This document shows, piece by piece, positions 32,743 through 42,344 of a stretch of DNA of 64,000 nt. The position numbers were made by a program, and so were the translations under genes. Each line of letters starts with the position of its first letter. Position 1 is the first letter of the stretch. The notes beneath the pieces were generated by a model. It was given only the letters and a program-made list of their open reading frames with translations, searched no databases and was not told the origin of the DNA. The stretch is from Paenibacillus turpanensis (lineage in GTDB: Bacteria; Bacillota; Bacilli; Paenibacillales; YIM-B00363), in NCBI RefSeq assembly GCF_011421635.1, contig NZ_WTLI01000003.1, positions 242,135-306,134 on the forward strand. Direction: 5' to 3'.

Positions 32743-35532
32743 ATGAAAGCAAACACTGAGACGCTGCAGCCCATCCAGCTGTCTTCGAACGCAATTGAAA
32801 TTTTAGGAAGCTCGGACATTTTGCTATGCGCATCGCTTTTTTACTTTCGAATTCCACAAGCTCTTTGGCGTGAAAGAATGGAGCAGTTAAAGCAATTCGG
32901 CTATAACTGCATCGACGTCTATTTCCCATGGAATTACCATGAGCCGAAGGAGGGCCAGTGGGATTTCAGCGGAGAGAAAGACGTTGAAGCCTTCCTCCAA
33001 GAGGCGGCGGAGTCCGGTCTATGGGTAGTTGCCAGACCGGGGCCTTATATTTGCTCGGAATGGGATGGGGGAGCGCTCCCTGCTTACCTGAACGTAATCG
33101 AAGGGATCAAGCTGCGCGATCATAATCCGGTATTTTTGAACTATGTGTCCAAATGGTTTGACCGGATTCTTCCTGTACTTCGCAGGTATCAAGTTGGTGC
33201 AGGAGGCACCGTGATCTGCGTGCAGCTTGAGAACGAGCTGGACTTCTATGGATGCAGCGACCCGAATGGGTATATCTCCTCTTTGCGGGATATGGCGGCA
33301 TCGCATGGGATCACGGTTCCGCTCATCGCTTGCGCCGGGCAGGGCGGATTGCGGGAGGCTTCAGGATTGGCCGAAGGGGTTGTGCCGACGTGTAATTTCT
33401 ATCCGAACGACCTGGACCCAAGCTTCGAGGAAAAGGTGATCCACTATCAAGAGCTTCTTGCAAGCATGGGACTGCCGCTCCTCGTTACGGAGACGAATCG
33501 TTCCCACTTTCTGCTGAGGCGGCTGCTCTCCTGCGGCGTAAAGCTGCTCGGTCCGTACCTGCAAGTATCGGGGACGGATTTTGGATTTACGAACGGCACG
33601 AATAATTGGGGCGAGCCGCTTTCCTTTATGACCTCGGATTATGACTTCGGCGGCATGATTTCACCGGAAGGTCACGTGCGCCCGGAAGCATACGAGGGAA
33701 AAATGCTGCGGCGACTCATCGAAACGTACGGCCCTTCCCTAACCGAAGCGGAGCCTTCAGGGAAGGAATTCGTTGTCAGCGCCGCGGCAGCCAGCGGCAG
33801 ACAAATTGTATCTAACGCCCTGCGTTTAAAAGACGGCGGCGAGCTGCTCTTCCTTTCAAACGTAGGTGAGCAGGCGGAGGAAGTGAGGATTCAATGCGGC
33901 CGCTCCCAAGTTCCACAGCTCACTTCGCTTCAGCTTGAACGGGGGCGTTCCGTAGCATTGCCCTGTGATGTTCCTATGGAGTGTTGGGGCATAGAAGGAA
34001 CACTCCTCTATGCGACGGCGGAGCTGTTTCTCGTGAAAAGGGAGGAAGCGCTAACGACTCTCTTATTTCACACGGATCATGAGGGTGAAATCTCTTTACG
34101 GCTGCCACAGCCTTCCGTACTGGATACGACCCATATATCCGTGCAAGAGCAAAACGATACGGTGACATTGACGTTCCATGCGAACGAAACCGCAGCCTGC
34201 ACATTGCAGCTGTCCGGTGGCCGCCGGTTAAAACTGATTACGATGAACCGCTCTGCGGCTTTAATGCTGGAGGAAGTTCAAGATGACGGCACTGTCCGGT
34301 TCGAGCAGAAGAAAAATTACCGTACGGAAGCTGTAGATGCTTCCATCCAATGGTCATTAGGCAGCGTTCCGCCGGAGCAATCCATGGCTGTCGATCGCGT
34401 AACGGTTGCGGGGAAAGTCGACCATTTGGAACACTTCAGCATTTACCGAGGCTTTGCATGGTATGAGGCAGTGGTCGACGAGTCGGCAAACTCGGGCCGT
34501 TTAGGGATTTTTATGCAAGAGGCAAGCGATGTCATTTCCTTGTACTCGGGCAACGAGTACGTGACGACTGTCGCACCGGGCGGAAGCAGCTGCTACATCC
34601 CGCTGGAAGAGAATAATAGCGCAGAAACATTAACCGTTCGAGCTGAAATTTGGGGACATACCAATTTTGACGATCTGCGGCTTCCGGGACTGCGGCTCCA
34701 TGCTTTGAAAGGGATTGGAGGCCTTGTCTCGGTGAACAGCATCAAGGAATTATCGCAAAATTGGCGTGTACAATCTTCGGGCGGCCCTACGCATCCTGAG
34801 GATTTTACAGCCGTGACAACGGAAGATCCTATGTGGCCGGTCGTAAGCTTCGGGGGATGGCTGTCGTCGGATCGTCCAGCGAACGAATACTACCATCAAA
34901 GCTTTACGGCTTCACGAAATGCGGACTCTTGGATTCTCCATTTCAAAGGAATACAGGCGGAAGCAGCCCTGATGGTCAATGGAAAGGAAGCGGGAAGGAT
35001 TGATCCGTCAAATCCATTCGCTGTCATTACGCCATTCGTTCGGCCGGGGGAGAGGGTGCACATCACGTTATATGTGAAGAAGTCGCCTGGAGCGGCGGCG
35101 GGGAAGGTGATGCTGTTCGAAGGAACAGCTGTAACGGATTGGACACTTTCTTCGTGCCAAGAGGAACAGCTGTGGGCACACGCGGGTTCCATCCCCAACG
35201 CTTTACCGGTGAAGCTTCCGATGGAGTTAAAGCGAGGAGATATGGCTTGGCTGCTGGGAGAGCTCCAGGACAGCAATGAAGGGAAGGGATGGAGAGTAAA
35301 AGCAGCGGGGGCCAACCTAAAGCTGTCGGTACTGTTCAATGAACAGCTGGTTGGACGCCTTTGGCTGCCCGGCAGCCCAGAACGCCCGAGAATCACTGGG
35401 GGAAGTGCGGATTCCTTTTATTTGCCCGGACCTTGGTTCAAGGAAAGGCAAAATAAACTCGCCATCTTACTGGAAGCCGTGCAGGGGGAGGGGGACTGCA
35501 GGTTGGAGGGCCTCTCGTTCTTACCCGTGTAG
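32743..35532 (+). CDS. Glycoside hydrolase family 35 (beta-galactosidase-like)
   Basis: The 929-residue protein has a GH35 catalytic domain (residues about 10-320): FPWNYHEPKEGQWDFSG, ARPGPYICSEWDGGALP and the acid/base motif GGTVICVQLENEL with E165. The probable nucleophile is E250 in VTETN. The remaining 600 residues are beta-sandwich accessory domains, as in large Gram-positive family members. There is no signal peptide, so it should act in the cytoplasm on galactosides brought in by the transporter encoded next. The substrate could be a plant beta-galactoside oligosaccharide. GGAGG precedes the ATG. Confidence 0.88.
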   Translation: MKANTETLQPIQLSSNAIEILGSSDILLCASLFYFRIPQALWRERMEQLKQFGYNCIDVYFPWNYHEPKEGQWDFSGEKDVEAFLQEAAESGLWVVARPGPYICSEWDGGALPAYLNVIEGIKLRDHNPVFLNYVSKWFDRILPVLRRYQVGAGGTVICVQLENELDFYGCSDPNGYISSLRDMAASHGITVPLIACAGQGGLREASGLAEGVVPTCNFYPNDLDPSFEEKVIHYQELLASMGLPLLVTETNRSHFLLRRLLSCGVKLLGPYLQVSGTDFGFTNGTNNWGEPLSFMTSDYDFGGMISPEGHVRPEAYEGKMLRRLIETYGPSLTEAEPSGKEFVVSAAAASGRQIVSNALRLKDGGELLFLSNVGEQAEEVRIQCGRSQVPQLTSLQLERGRSVALPCDVPMECWGIEGTLLYATAELFLVKREEALTTLLFHTDHEGEISLRLPQPSVLDTTHISVQEQNDTVTLTFHANETAACTLQLSGGRRLKLITMNRSAALMLEEVQDDGTVRFEQKKNYRTEAVDASIQWSLGSVPPEQSMAVDRVTVAGKVDHLEHFSIYRGFAWYEAVVDESANSGRLGIFMQEASDVISLYSGNEYVTTVAPGGSSCYIPLEENNSAETLTVRAEIWGHTNFDDLRLPGLRLHALKGIGGLVSVNSIKELSQNWRVQSSGGPTHPEDFTAVTTEDPMWPVVSFGGWLSSDRPANEYYHQSFTASRNADSWILHFKGIQAEAALMVNGKEAGRIDPSNPFAVITPFVRPGERVHITLYVKKSPGAAAGKVMLFEGTAVTDWTLSSCQEEQLWAHAGSIPNALPVKLPMELKRGDMAWLLGELQDSNEGKGWRVKAAGANLKLSVLFNEQLVGRLWLPGSPERPRITGGSADSFYLPGPWFKERQNKLAILLEAVQGEGDCRLEGLSFLPV

Positions 35533-35561
35533 CTGCAATTTTTCGAAAAGGAGAGTTTCAT

Positions 35562-36530
35562 ATGCATCCGACCACTGAACCGACGGTACCGCATAGAAAG
35601 ACGGTGCCCAGCAGGGCGTCTCGATTCCGGAAATTTTGGAATAACAGAACGCTGCTCCTCATGTCTCTTCCGGCGATCGTATTTTTTATCGTATTTGCGT
35701 ACCTGCCGATGCCGGGGCTCTATCTTGCGTTCATTAAATACAATTACTCGGACGGCATTTTTCGCAGCCCGTTTGTGGGGTTCGATAACTTTAGATTCCT
35801 CGTCATGAACGGGGACCTGTGGCGTCTTACCATCAATACGATCGCTTACAATTTAGCCTTTATTGTGCTTGGGAACGTGCTGCAAATTTTAGTTGCCGTG
35901 CTGCTTAACGAGCTTCGGAGAAAATGGTTCAAAAAAATAGCCCAGACCTTCATGTTTTTGCCGCACTTTATTTCTGCCGTGCTGATCGGGCTGATCGCCT
36001 ACAATATTCTGAACTATGAGTACGGGCTGCTGAACGGAATGCTTCAAGCCTTTGGCTTTGAAAAGATGAAGACGTACTCGAATCCGGACATTTGGCCGTT
36101 TATCATTGTGCTCACTTATTTGTGGCAGTCAACGGGGTACGGTTCCATTGTTTATTTTGCGGCCATTATGGGATTGGATAACGAGATTGTGGAGGCTTCG
36201 GAAATCGACGGCGCCAATGCATTCCAACGCATTCGCTACATCGTACTGCCTTGGCTTAAGCCGACGTTCATTATTTTGCTGTTGTTTTCGCTCGGAGGAA
36301 TTCTTAAAGGGAACTTCGGCTTATTTTACAATCTGGTCGGGGCCAATAATACAAGTCTTTACGCAACAACGGATATTATTGAAACCTATGTCTTTCGTTC
36401 GCTTATGAATAACTTCAATTTCTCGATCGGCAGTGCGGTCAGCTTATACCAGTCGGTTTTCGGTTTTTTTGTTGTCATTACCGCGAACTGGCTGGTAAGA
36501 AGGCTCTCGCCGGAAAACTCGCTGTTCTAA
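35562..36530 (+). CDS. Sugar ABC transporter permease (LplB/CUT1 type)
   Basis: The 322-residue protein has about six membrane spans and the permease EAA motif EASEIDGANAFQRIRYIVLPW (about residues 215-235), the docking site for the ATPase. The extended N-terminus and the FAYLPMPGLYLAFIKYNYSDGIFRSPFVGFDNF-type opening place it in the LplB group of CUT1 permeases common in Paenibacillus. It pairs with the next gene. No ATPase gene is present nearby; such systems normally share an MsmX-type ATPase encoded elsewhere. Confidence 0.93.
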   Translation: MHPTTEPTVPHRKTVPSRASRFRKFWNNRTLLLMSLPAIVFFIVFAYLPMPGLYLAFIKYNYSDGIFRSPFVGFDNFRFLVMNGDLWRLTINTIAYNLAFIVLGNVLQILVAVLLNELRRKWFKKIAQTFMFLPHFISAVLIGLIAYNILNYEYGLLNGMLQAFGFEKMKTYSNPDIWPFIIVLTYLWQSTGYGSIVYFAAIMGLDNEIVEASEIDGANAFQRIRYIVLPWLKPTFIILLLFSLGGILKGNFGLFYNLVGANNTSLYATTDIIETYVFRSLMNNFNFSIGSAVSLYQSVFGFFVVITANWLVRRLSPENSLF

Positions 36531-36543
36531 GGGGGAACGCTGC

Positions 36544-37461
36544 GTGGATATCCAAGAAGAGAAATCATACAGCAGCATTCGCACAGACCTTAGCGGAACA
36601 CTGATCAAGCTGTTCGGTTATGTTTTTATTTCCGTCTTTGCGCTGTGCTGCCTTCTGCCTTTCTTGCTCGTGCTTGGAACGTCTTTTACGTCGGAAATGT
36701 CGATAAAAAAACACGGCTTCAATTTTTGGCCGCGGGAATTCAGCACGTTCGCCTACAAAATCGTGTTTGAAAATCCGGATCTCATTGTGGGGTCATACCT
36801 CGTAACGATGGGGATCACTGTTGTCGGAACAGCGGTTGGCTTGTTTCTCGTCGCAATGACCGGGTATGTGCTGCAGCGTCCTGACTTCCAATATCGTAAT
36901 GGAATTTCCTTTTTCATCTACTTTACGACCTTGTTTTCAGGCGGTCTTGTCCCGTTCTATCTGCTGATGACGCAATATTTGGGCTTGAAGGACAATTATT
37001 TGGCAGTGCTGCTTCCGGGACTGATGAGCCCGTTTCTCATTATTATGATGAGGGCCTTTATCAAATCAATCCCTCATGCCATTACGGAATCGGCGAAAAT
37101 GGACGGTGCAGGCGACTTCACGATATTCATCCGGCTGATTTTGCCGATGTCGACTCCGGCGCTCGCCACGATCGGTTTATTTATCGCGCTGGGGTATTGG
37201 AATGAATGGTATCATGCCATGCTGTTTCTCTCGGCGGATATGAAATACCGGCCGCTTCAGCTGTTTCTGTATAACGTCATTACCAGTGCCGACTTTATTC
37301 GAAATTCGGCTGCCGCCTCTAATGTTGAACTGCGCGACGTGCCGCTCGAATCGATGAAAATGGCGACGGCGGTCGTGGCAACGGGGCCGGTTATTTTGTT
37401 TTACCCGTTTGTGCAGCGGTTCTTTATTAAGGGGATTACGGTTGGAGCGGTGAAAGGCTGA
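36544..37461 (+). CDS. Sugar ABC transporter permease (LplC/YtcP type)
   Basis: The 305-residue second permease subunit starts at GTG 36544, behind AAGGGGG, 13 bases after the first permease gene. It has six membrane spans and the EAA motif ESAKMDGAGDFTIFIRLILPMSTP (about 185-208). The C-terminus (FFIKGITVGAVKG) is the family ending. With the LplB-type subunit it forms the membrane channel. A cre-like site and a new ribosome site separate it from the binding-protein gene. Confidence 0.93.
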   Translation: MDIQEEKSYSSIRTDLSGTLIKLFGYVFISVFALCCLLPFLLVLGTSFTSEMSIKKHGFNFWPREFSTFAYKIVFENPDLIVGSYLVTMGITVVGTAVGLFLVAMTGYVLQRPDFQYRNGISFFIYFTTLFSGGLVPFYLLMTQYLGLKDNYLAVLLPGLMSPFLIIMMRAFIKSIPHAITESAKMDGAGDFTIFIRLILPMSTPALATIGLFIALGYWNEWYHAMLFLSADMKYRPLQLFLYNVITSADFIRNSAAASNVELRDVPLESMKMATAVVATGPVILFYPFVQRFFIKGITVGAVKG

Positions 37462-37509
37462 AGCTGGTTTCAAGGTTAAAGCGGAATAAGGGGAGCTTCC
37501 ACCGATTGT

Positions 37510-37523
37510 AGTAAGCGTTTACA
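37510..37523 (+). promoter_or_regulatory. cre-like site before the binding-protein gene
   Basis: AGTAAGCGTTTACA matches the cre consensus TGWAANCGNTNWCA at 13 of 14 positions, lying 35 bases before the lipoprotein start. A second cre inside the operon suggests an internal, catabolite-controlled promoter or a roadblock. Confidence 0.6.
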
Positions 37524-37557
37524 AAGCTTGGCCATTGAGATAAAGGGAGGAAGAAGT

Positions 37558-39150
37558 ATGGTGAAGATAAAAAAGCTGTTTGTTTTGCTGCTGGCGTTCG
37601 TATTCGCATTTAGTCTTACGGCTTGCACCGGCGGAGGAAATGAGGGCGGAGGCAGCTCGAACCCGGGAGGCTCTAAGGAGGAAGCGAAAGGCAATGGAGA
37701 GGCCGGCGCTGATACCTCCAAATTCGTAACGATCAGCTATGTCGTCCTTGGCAATAAACCGACGAATGGCCAGTTTGAGAAGGTTTTGCAGAAAATCAAT
37801 GAAAAGATGAAGGAGAAAATTAACGTCAAGCTGGAGTGGAAGTGGGTTGAGTGGGCCGATTGGCAGACCAAATACAACCTGCTGCTCGCATCCGGCGAGC
37901 CGATTGATTTAATTACGGTCGGCACAGACTGGCTGGATACCTGGGGGAACGCGCAGAGAGGGGCTTTCATGAGCCTTGACGACTTACTGCCTAAATATGC
38001 ACCGAAAACTTGGTCGGAGATCCCGCCGGAGCATTGGGCTGAAAGCAAATATAACGGAAAGATTGTCCTCATTCCGGAAAACAGCTACACCCAATGGGTG
38101 AATCATGGCTTTTTCTACCGAGGGGATTGGGCCAAGGAAGCGGGGATTACGGAACCGATCGATAGCTTCGAGGGCATCGGAAACTATCTTCAATGGATAA
38201 AGGATCATAAGGCGGAGGTCATTCCATGGGACGCAACAGGAGCGACCGGCCTATGGGACGGCTGGGCGACTTCCCATACGGACGCGCTAGGACTGCCGAT
38301 CTCCACCGGTTATATGCCGATTTACTTTACGAAATCTTACGATGAACGGTATACCGTCGTTAGCCCAGTGTTTGAGGAAACGTTCGTTGATTTTGCGAAA
38401 ATGATGAAGGACTGGGGGGATCGGGGCTTCTGGCGTGAGGACGTGCTGAACAATAAAAACGACAATCGTGCTTCGCTGAAGGCGGGGCTATCCGGTCTTG
38501 ATCAGCATCATACGCAAACATTCTCTGGATTGCGCGTAGAAATGGATACACAGCAGCCGGGCTCTGAGCTGCAAATGTTCCCGTTTTCGAGAACGCGGCA
38601 AAATCTGCTGGAGCTTACGATTACGCATGGGGGCACGTCGGTCGGCGCACACAGCAAAAACCCGGAGCGCGCATTAATGGCATACGACTTGCTGCGCAAC
38701 GACGAGGAAATTTATCGCCTGCTCAACTACGGCATTGAGGGTGTACATTACGAAATCAAGGACGGAAAACGCGTGCGTCCGGAAGGCTATGACCAGACAA
38801 GAGACAACTATTATTCGAACTTCTGGGGCGGACGCGTTGATAAATTCGAAATCCCCAGCGCAACCACTTGGGATCAAATTGAAGAAACCTATTATGCGGA
38901 GTACGACAAGTACAAGAAGCCGTATCCGTACGGCCAATTCGTCTTTGACAAAACCCCGGTTGAGGCAGAAATTACGGCGATTTCCCAAGTAACGGGAGAG
39001 ATGGGAGCAGCGATTTCGTATGGCAAAGCGGGGGACCCTGTTCAAGCTGTGGAACAATTCCGCCAGAAGCTGAAGACCGCAGGCTATGATAAAGTACTTG
39101 CCGAGCTTCAGCGGCAAATGGACGAATATAAGAAATTTATGGAGAAATAG
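37558..39150 (+). CDS. Extracellular sugar-binding lipoprotein (LipO-type)
   Basis: The 530-residue protein has a lipoprotein signal peptide with lipobox LTAC (about residues 17-21), a Gly/Ser/Glu-rich linker, and a large solute-binding domain. NLLLASGEPIDLITVGTDW and GAFMSLDDLLPKYAP near the N-terminal end, and NPERALMAYDLLRNDEEIYRLLNYGIEGVHYEI near the C-terminus, are typical of the long family 1 binding proteins that partner LplB/LplC permeases. GGGAGGAAG sets the ATG at 37558. The ligand is probably the oligosaccharide split by the GH35 enzyme. Confidence 0.92.
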   Translation: MVKIKKLFVLLLAFVFAFSLTACTGGGNEGGGSSNPGGSKEEAKGNGEAGADTSKFVTISYVVLGNKPTNGQFEKVLQKINEKMKEKINVKLEWKWVEWADWQTKYNLLLASGEPIDLITVGTDWLDTWGNAQRGAFMSLDDLLPKYAPKTWSEIPPEHWAESKYNGKIVLIPENSYTQWVNHGFFYRGDWAKEAGITEPIDSFEGIGNYLQWIKDHKAEVIPWDATGATGLWDGWATSHTDALGLPISTGYMPIYFTKSYDERYTVVSPVFEETFVDFAKMMKDWGDRGFWREDVLNNKNDNRASLKAGLSGLDQHHTQTFSGLRVEMDTQQPGSELQMFPFSRTRQNLLELTITHGGTSVGAHSKNPERALMAYDLLRNDEEIYRLLNYGIEGVHYEIKDGKRVRPEGYDQTRDNYYSNFWGGRVDKFEIPSATTWDQIEETYYAEYDKYKKPYPYGQFVFDKTPVEAEITAISQVTGEMGAAISYGKAGDPVQAVEQFRQKLKTAGYDKVLAELQRQMDEYKKFMEK

Positions 39151-39171
39151 TCCTTATTCATAGCAGTTCAC

Positions 39172-39222
39172 ATGAAGGTGAGCAGGTCCTCATTGCGGAT
39201 CTGGCTTGCCTTCATCCTTGTT
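39172..39222 (+). terminator. Terminator-like hairpin after the sugar operon
   Basis: ATGAAGG (39172-39178) pairs with CCTTCAT (39209-39215), with an inner AGC/GCT pairing, but the T tract starts about 15 bases further. A moderate terminator at best. Confidence 0.45.
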
Positions 39223-39290
39223 ATTTACATTTTTTTCTTAAGCACTTATTGTTATATTTGACGAACGATGGATGCTGAGAGGATAGTCCA

Positions 39291-40322
39291 ATGAAAACGA
39301 TTACCGTATACGATATTGCAAAAGAAGCGAATGTTTCTGTGGCGACGGTCTCGAGAGTGCTCAACGACACTGCACCGGTTAAGCATAGTACGCGGGAAAA
39401 AGTGAATGCCGTTATTAAAAAGTATCAGTTTCAGCCGAACGCGCTTGCAAGAAGCTTGATCAGCAAAGCTACCGGGATGATCGGAATGATTTTGCCGGAT
39501 ATAACGAATCCGTTTTTTCCTGAGGTGTTTAAGGGAGCGGAGAATGAGGCCAGGGCCAACGGCTACACCATTTTTTTGTGCAACTCAGGGGGCGATTATC
39601 GTAGGGAATCCGACTACCTTTCCGTGTTAAAGGAAAAACGGGTGGACGGCATTCTTTTTCTCGGGGGGAGAATTAATTTATCCCGCTGCAGCCCTGAGAT
39701 GGTGAACGAGGTGGTCGAGCTGTCGCAGCAAATCCCTATGATTCTTATAAACGGCAGCCTTCCCAAGAGCGGTCTTCACCGCGTGATGGCTGATGAAGCA
39801 GCAGGTGCGGAAATGGCCGTGCAGCATCTGATTGAATTGGGGCATCAAGAGATTGCCTTTATCGGCGGGGTCGATTATATGACGCCAACCATTCATAAAG
39901 TAAAGGCCTTTAAGAAGAAAATGTTGGAGAACCGTCTTCGGATTCGCGAGGAATGGATTTTGCATCAAGATTTTTCGGTTAAGAGCGGCAAAGAGCTGAT
40001 GACAAGGCTGCTGCAGGGTCATGAACGGCCTAGCGCGGTATTTTGTGTGAACGATTTCAATGCGGTGGGCGCCGTTAAAGCGGCGATCGAGCATGGCCTC
40101 ACTATTCCTGGGGAAATGTCGATTGTAGGGTACGATGATACCCCGTTATCTACGACGTTGATTCCCGAATTAACGACGGTTACACAGCAGACGTACGAGC
40201 TTGGAAGGCAGTCCGTTCAGCTTCTGCACCAAATGATTCACGGCGAAAAAATCAAAAAAATAACGGCGCTGCAGCCGCAGCTTGTCGTTCGGCAAAGCAC
40301 CGCACCGTATCGAAAAAGGTAG
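39291..40322 (+). CDS. LacI-family transcriptional regulator
   Basis: The 343-residue protein has the LacI helix-turn-helix and hinge (residues about 4-60: TVYDIAKEANVSVATVSRVLN, then KYQFQPNALARSL) and a periplasmic-binding-like effector domain (MIGMILPDITNPFFPEVFKGAE to MSIVGYDDTPLSTTLIPELTTVTQ). It is encoded directly downstream of the transport operon and in the same direction, so it is the likely local regulator. It presumably represses the GH35/transporter genes until the sugar is present. Candidate operators are at 32693-32715. Whether it also controls itself is not visible. Confidence 0.93.
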   Translation: MKTITVYDIAKEANVSVATVSRVLNDTAPVKHSTREKVNAVIKKYQFQPNALARSLISKATGMIGMILPDITNPFFPEVFKGAENEARANGYTIFLCNSGGDYRRESDYLSVLKEKRVDGILFLGGRINLSRCSPEMVNEVVELSQQIPMILINGSLPKSGLHRVMADEAAGAEMAVQHLIELGHQEIAFIGGVDYMTPTIHKVKAFKKKMLENRLRIREEWILHQDFSVKSGKELMTRLLQGHERPSAVFCVNDFNAVGAVKAAIEHGLTIPGEMSIVGYDDTPLSTTLIPELTTVTQQTYELGRQSVQLLHQMIHGEKIKKITALQPQLVVRQSTAPYRKR

Positions 40323-40425
40323 CTGACGCCCAGCTGGAAGACTGTGCCGGCGGTTCCACTGCAACCTTTTGAAAGCGTGCTTCGTTAAATGAGAAATGGA
40401 AGACGAGAAGGCGGGGGGAGCCGGC

Positions 40426-41235
40426 TTGAAACCGATCAAACGTTCAAAAATACGACTAGCCGCAGGGAAGCTGTATTTTACATGGAAGCGATATGTTCAG
40501 TGGATGAAAAGGCGCGGCACGTTTGCTCGCACGTACTCCGAGGATTGGCTGCCTTACGTAGCAGCAAGCCATCAAACGCCGACGCTTCGCAAGCTAAAGG
40601 ACGTAGAGATGTGGTATCAGCACAATAAAGTGATTAATCTTCGGATCGCGCTTAAGCAGCTTAACGGTCTTCTGCTGCAGCCGGGAGAAACATTTTCGTA
40701 TTGGAAAACGATTGGGAAGCCGAATCGAAGAAAAGGGTATGTAGAGGGGATGGTGCTGTTTTACGGTACGTTTAAGCCCGGTATTGGCGGGGGGCTGTGC
40801 CAGCTTTCCAATTTATTGTACTGGATTACTCTGCATACCCCGCTTACGGTGACGGAGCGCCACCGCCACAGCTACGACGTGTTTCCGGATTCAAACCGGA
40901 CCCAGCCTTTTGGAAGCGGAGCGACCTGTGCTTATAATTACTTGGATTTGCAAATTCGCAACGATACGTCAGAGCCTTATCAGCTGCATGTGTATTTGTC
41001 GGATGACCAGCTGATCGGAGAATGGCGCGCAGCCACTCGCCCGCTGTACCGTTATGAGGTGTTTGAAAAGGATCATCGCTTCACCCAAGAGTACTGGGGC
41101 GGGTATGTGCGCCATAACACAATTTATCGCCGGGTGCTGAATCGGGATGGCGAGTGTATCGATGAGGAGTATGTTACGGAAAATCACGCCTTAACGATGT
41201 ATTCCCCGTTGCTCGAGGCAGGCGGCGATCGGTGA
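40426..41235 (+). CDS. VanW family protein
   Basis: The protein (269 residues from the TTG at 40426; 279 from the ATG at 40396) carries the VanW core: LLLQPGETFSYWKTIGKPNRRKGY and GIGGGLCQLSNLLYWITLHTPL, then VTERHRHSYDVFPDSNRTQPFGSGAT. The TTG start is favoured because GGGGGGAG lies just ahead, whereas the ATG has no clear site. VanW was named from a vancomycin-resistance cluster but its function is unknown, and isolated copies are common in Firmicutes. There is no van operon here. No signal peptide was seen. Confidence 0.88.
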   Translation: MKPIKRSKIRLAAGKLYFTWKRYVQWMKRRGTFARTYSEDWLPYVAASHQTPTLRKLKDVEMWYQHNKVINLRIALKQLNGLLLQPGETFSYWKTIGKPNRRKGYVEGMVLFYGTFKPGIGGGLCQLSNLLYWITLHTPLTVTERHRHSYDVFPDSNRTQPFGSGATCAYNYLDLQIRNDTSEPYQLHVYLSDDQLIGEWRAATRPLYRYEVFEKDHRFTQEYWGGYVRHNTIYRRVLNRDGECIDEEYVTENHALTMYSPLLEAGGDR

Positions 41236-41386
41236 AATGGACGGACGCAAGGACGTTGTTTTTACATCAGTAATCGTTTCCAAAGGGACGAAGGATGAAT
41301 AGAGTGCTGCTGCAAGGCTTTCACCGATAATACGCTAGATTCGAGCAAGTATAGAAGCTTGTCGCGTTGAGGGGCAAGGAGCTGCT

Positions 41387-42154
41387 CTAAGGTTTTACGG
41401 CCGCAATGCGCAAGCGTTTATAATCGATGTTCCACACGCCGTCTTGAAAAAGACGGTTTTTCGTCTTTTGGGCGATGCGCTCGTAAGCGGCTTGTTTTTC
41501 GTGATCGGACAGGCCTAAAAAGAAGCAATCGGCATACCCTTTTAACCAATGATAGATTCCTTCCTCGCCATCCTCCATCGGACTTGGCCGGTCAAAATGC
41601 ACGGCGTATACAACCCGGAACCCTTTCTTTTCAAGCAGTGTACTGTATTCTCCGATACTGGGAAAATACCAAGGATTACGCTGTGTGGCCTCAATTCCGT
41701 AATCATCCGATAATACCTGCACGATGGCTGACACAACCGTTTCCACATTTCCTTTTCCGCCGAACTCAGCGACATACCGACCGCCGCTCTTAAGGCTGTT
41801 CCAAACCCCTTCAATCACGAGCTCGGGCTGTTTCATCCAATGGAGCGCGGCGTTGGAAAATACAGCGTCGAACGTTTCATGAAAATCCAAATGATGCGCG
41901 TCCATGACATGGAACGGAGTCGTTGCATATTTAGAGCGGGCCTTCTTAATCATTTCAGGGGATTGATCCACACCGGTAACAACAGCTCCGTTTTGCGCGA
42001 TCTCGTGAGCTAAATCCCCTGTACCGCAGCCGACATCCAAAATCGCTTCTCCGGCTTTCGCATCGAGCAGCTGAACGACCTCTTTGCCATAAGCGGAAAC
42101 AAATCCAAGCTTCTCATCATAATGCGCGGGTTTCCAGGTTTGAGCGGGTTTCAT
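41387..42154 (-). CDS. Class I SAM-dependent methyltransferase
   Basis: The 255-residue protein has methyltransferase motif I AILDVGCGTGDLAHEI (about residues 37-52), acidic motif II GVDQSPEMI and FDAVFSNAALHWMKQPE, giving it the look of the trans-aconitate-methyltransferase-like group. I start it at the ATG at 42154, ahead of which GGAG is visible; an upstream frame begins at 42208. The substrate cannot be identified. It stands on the minus strand after a DinB-family gene with its own terminator, and a palindrome at 42253-42277 lies upstream. Confidence 0.9.
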   Translation of the reverse strand: MKPAQTWKPAHYDEKLGFVSAYGKEVVQLLDAKAGEAILDVGCGTGDLAHEIAQNGAVVTGVDQSPEMIKKARSKYATTPFHVMDAHHLDFHETFDAVFSNAALHWMKQPELVIEGVWNSLKSGGRYVAEFGGKGNVETVVSAIVQVLSDDYGIEATQRNPWYFPSIGEYSTLLEKKGFRVVYAVHFDRPSPMEDGEEGIYHWLKGYADCFFLGLSDHEKQAAYERIAQKTKNRLFQDGVWNIDYKRLRIAAVKP

Positions 42155-42252
42155 AGGACAGCAGCTCCAATCTGTTGGTTTAGGTATCCATTTCCTTCCT
42201 ATGGACATTGTTGCACAAGAGCATAAAGAATAGAAATATATAAAAATGATTC

Positions 42253-42277
42253 AGGTAATAGGTATTATCTATTAGCT
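42253..42277. promoter_or_regulatory. 25-bp palindrome upstream of the methyltransferase gene
   Basis: AGGTAATAG (42253-42261) and CTATTAGCT (42269-42277) are inverted repeats (8 of 9 matched) around a 7-base spacer. It lies about 100 bases before the methyltransferase start and resembles a dimeric regulator site. Confidence 0.45.
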
Positions 42278-42301
42278 GGTTATGTTGAGTATAATCGGAA
42301 C

Positions 42302-42338
42302 AAAGAAAGGAGCAGATGCTTGGCAGCAAATGCTCCTT
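42302..42338 (-). terminator. Rho-independent terminator of the DinB gene
   Basis: On the minus strand AAGGAGCA and TGCTCCTT (plus 42307-42314 and 42331-42338) form a stem with an inner GCT/AGC helix, followed by TTTCTTTG. Confidence 0.7.
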
Positions 42339-42344
42339 GCCGGT

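Noticed and set aside
32573..32929. 118-codon minus-strand frame in the leader of the GH35 gene
   Set aside because: It has no ribosome site, and overlaps the operators and the GH35 start; composition reflects the purine-rich tract.
42288..42296. TATAAT-like sequence in the DinB/methyltransferase gap
   Set aside because: It points into the DinB terminator and has no -35 partner at the right spacing on either strand.
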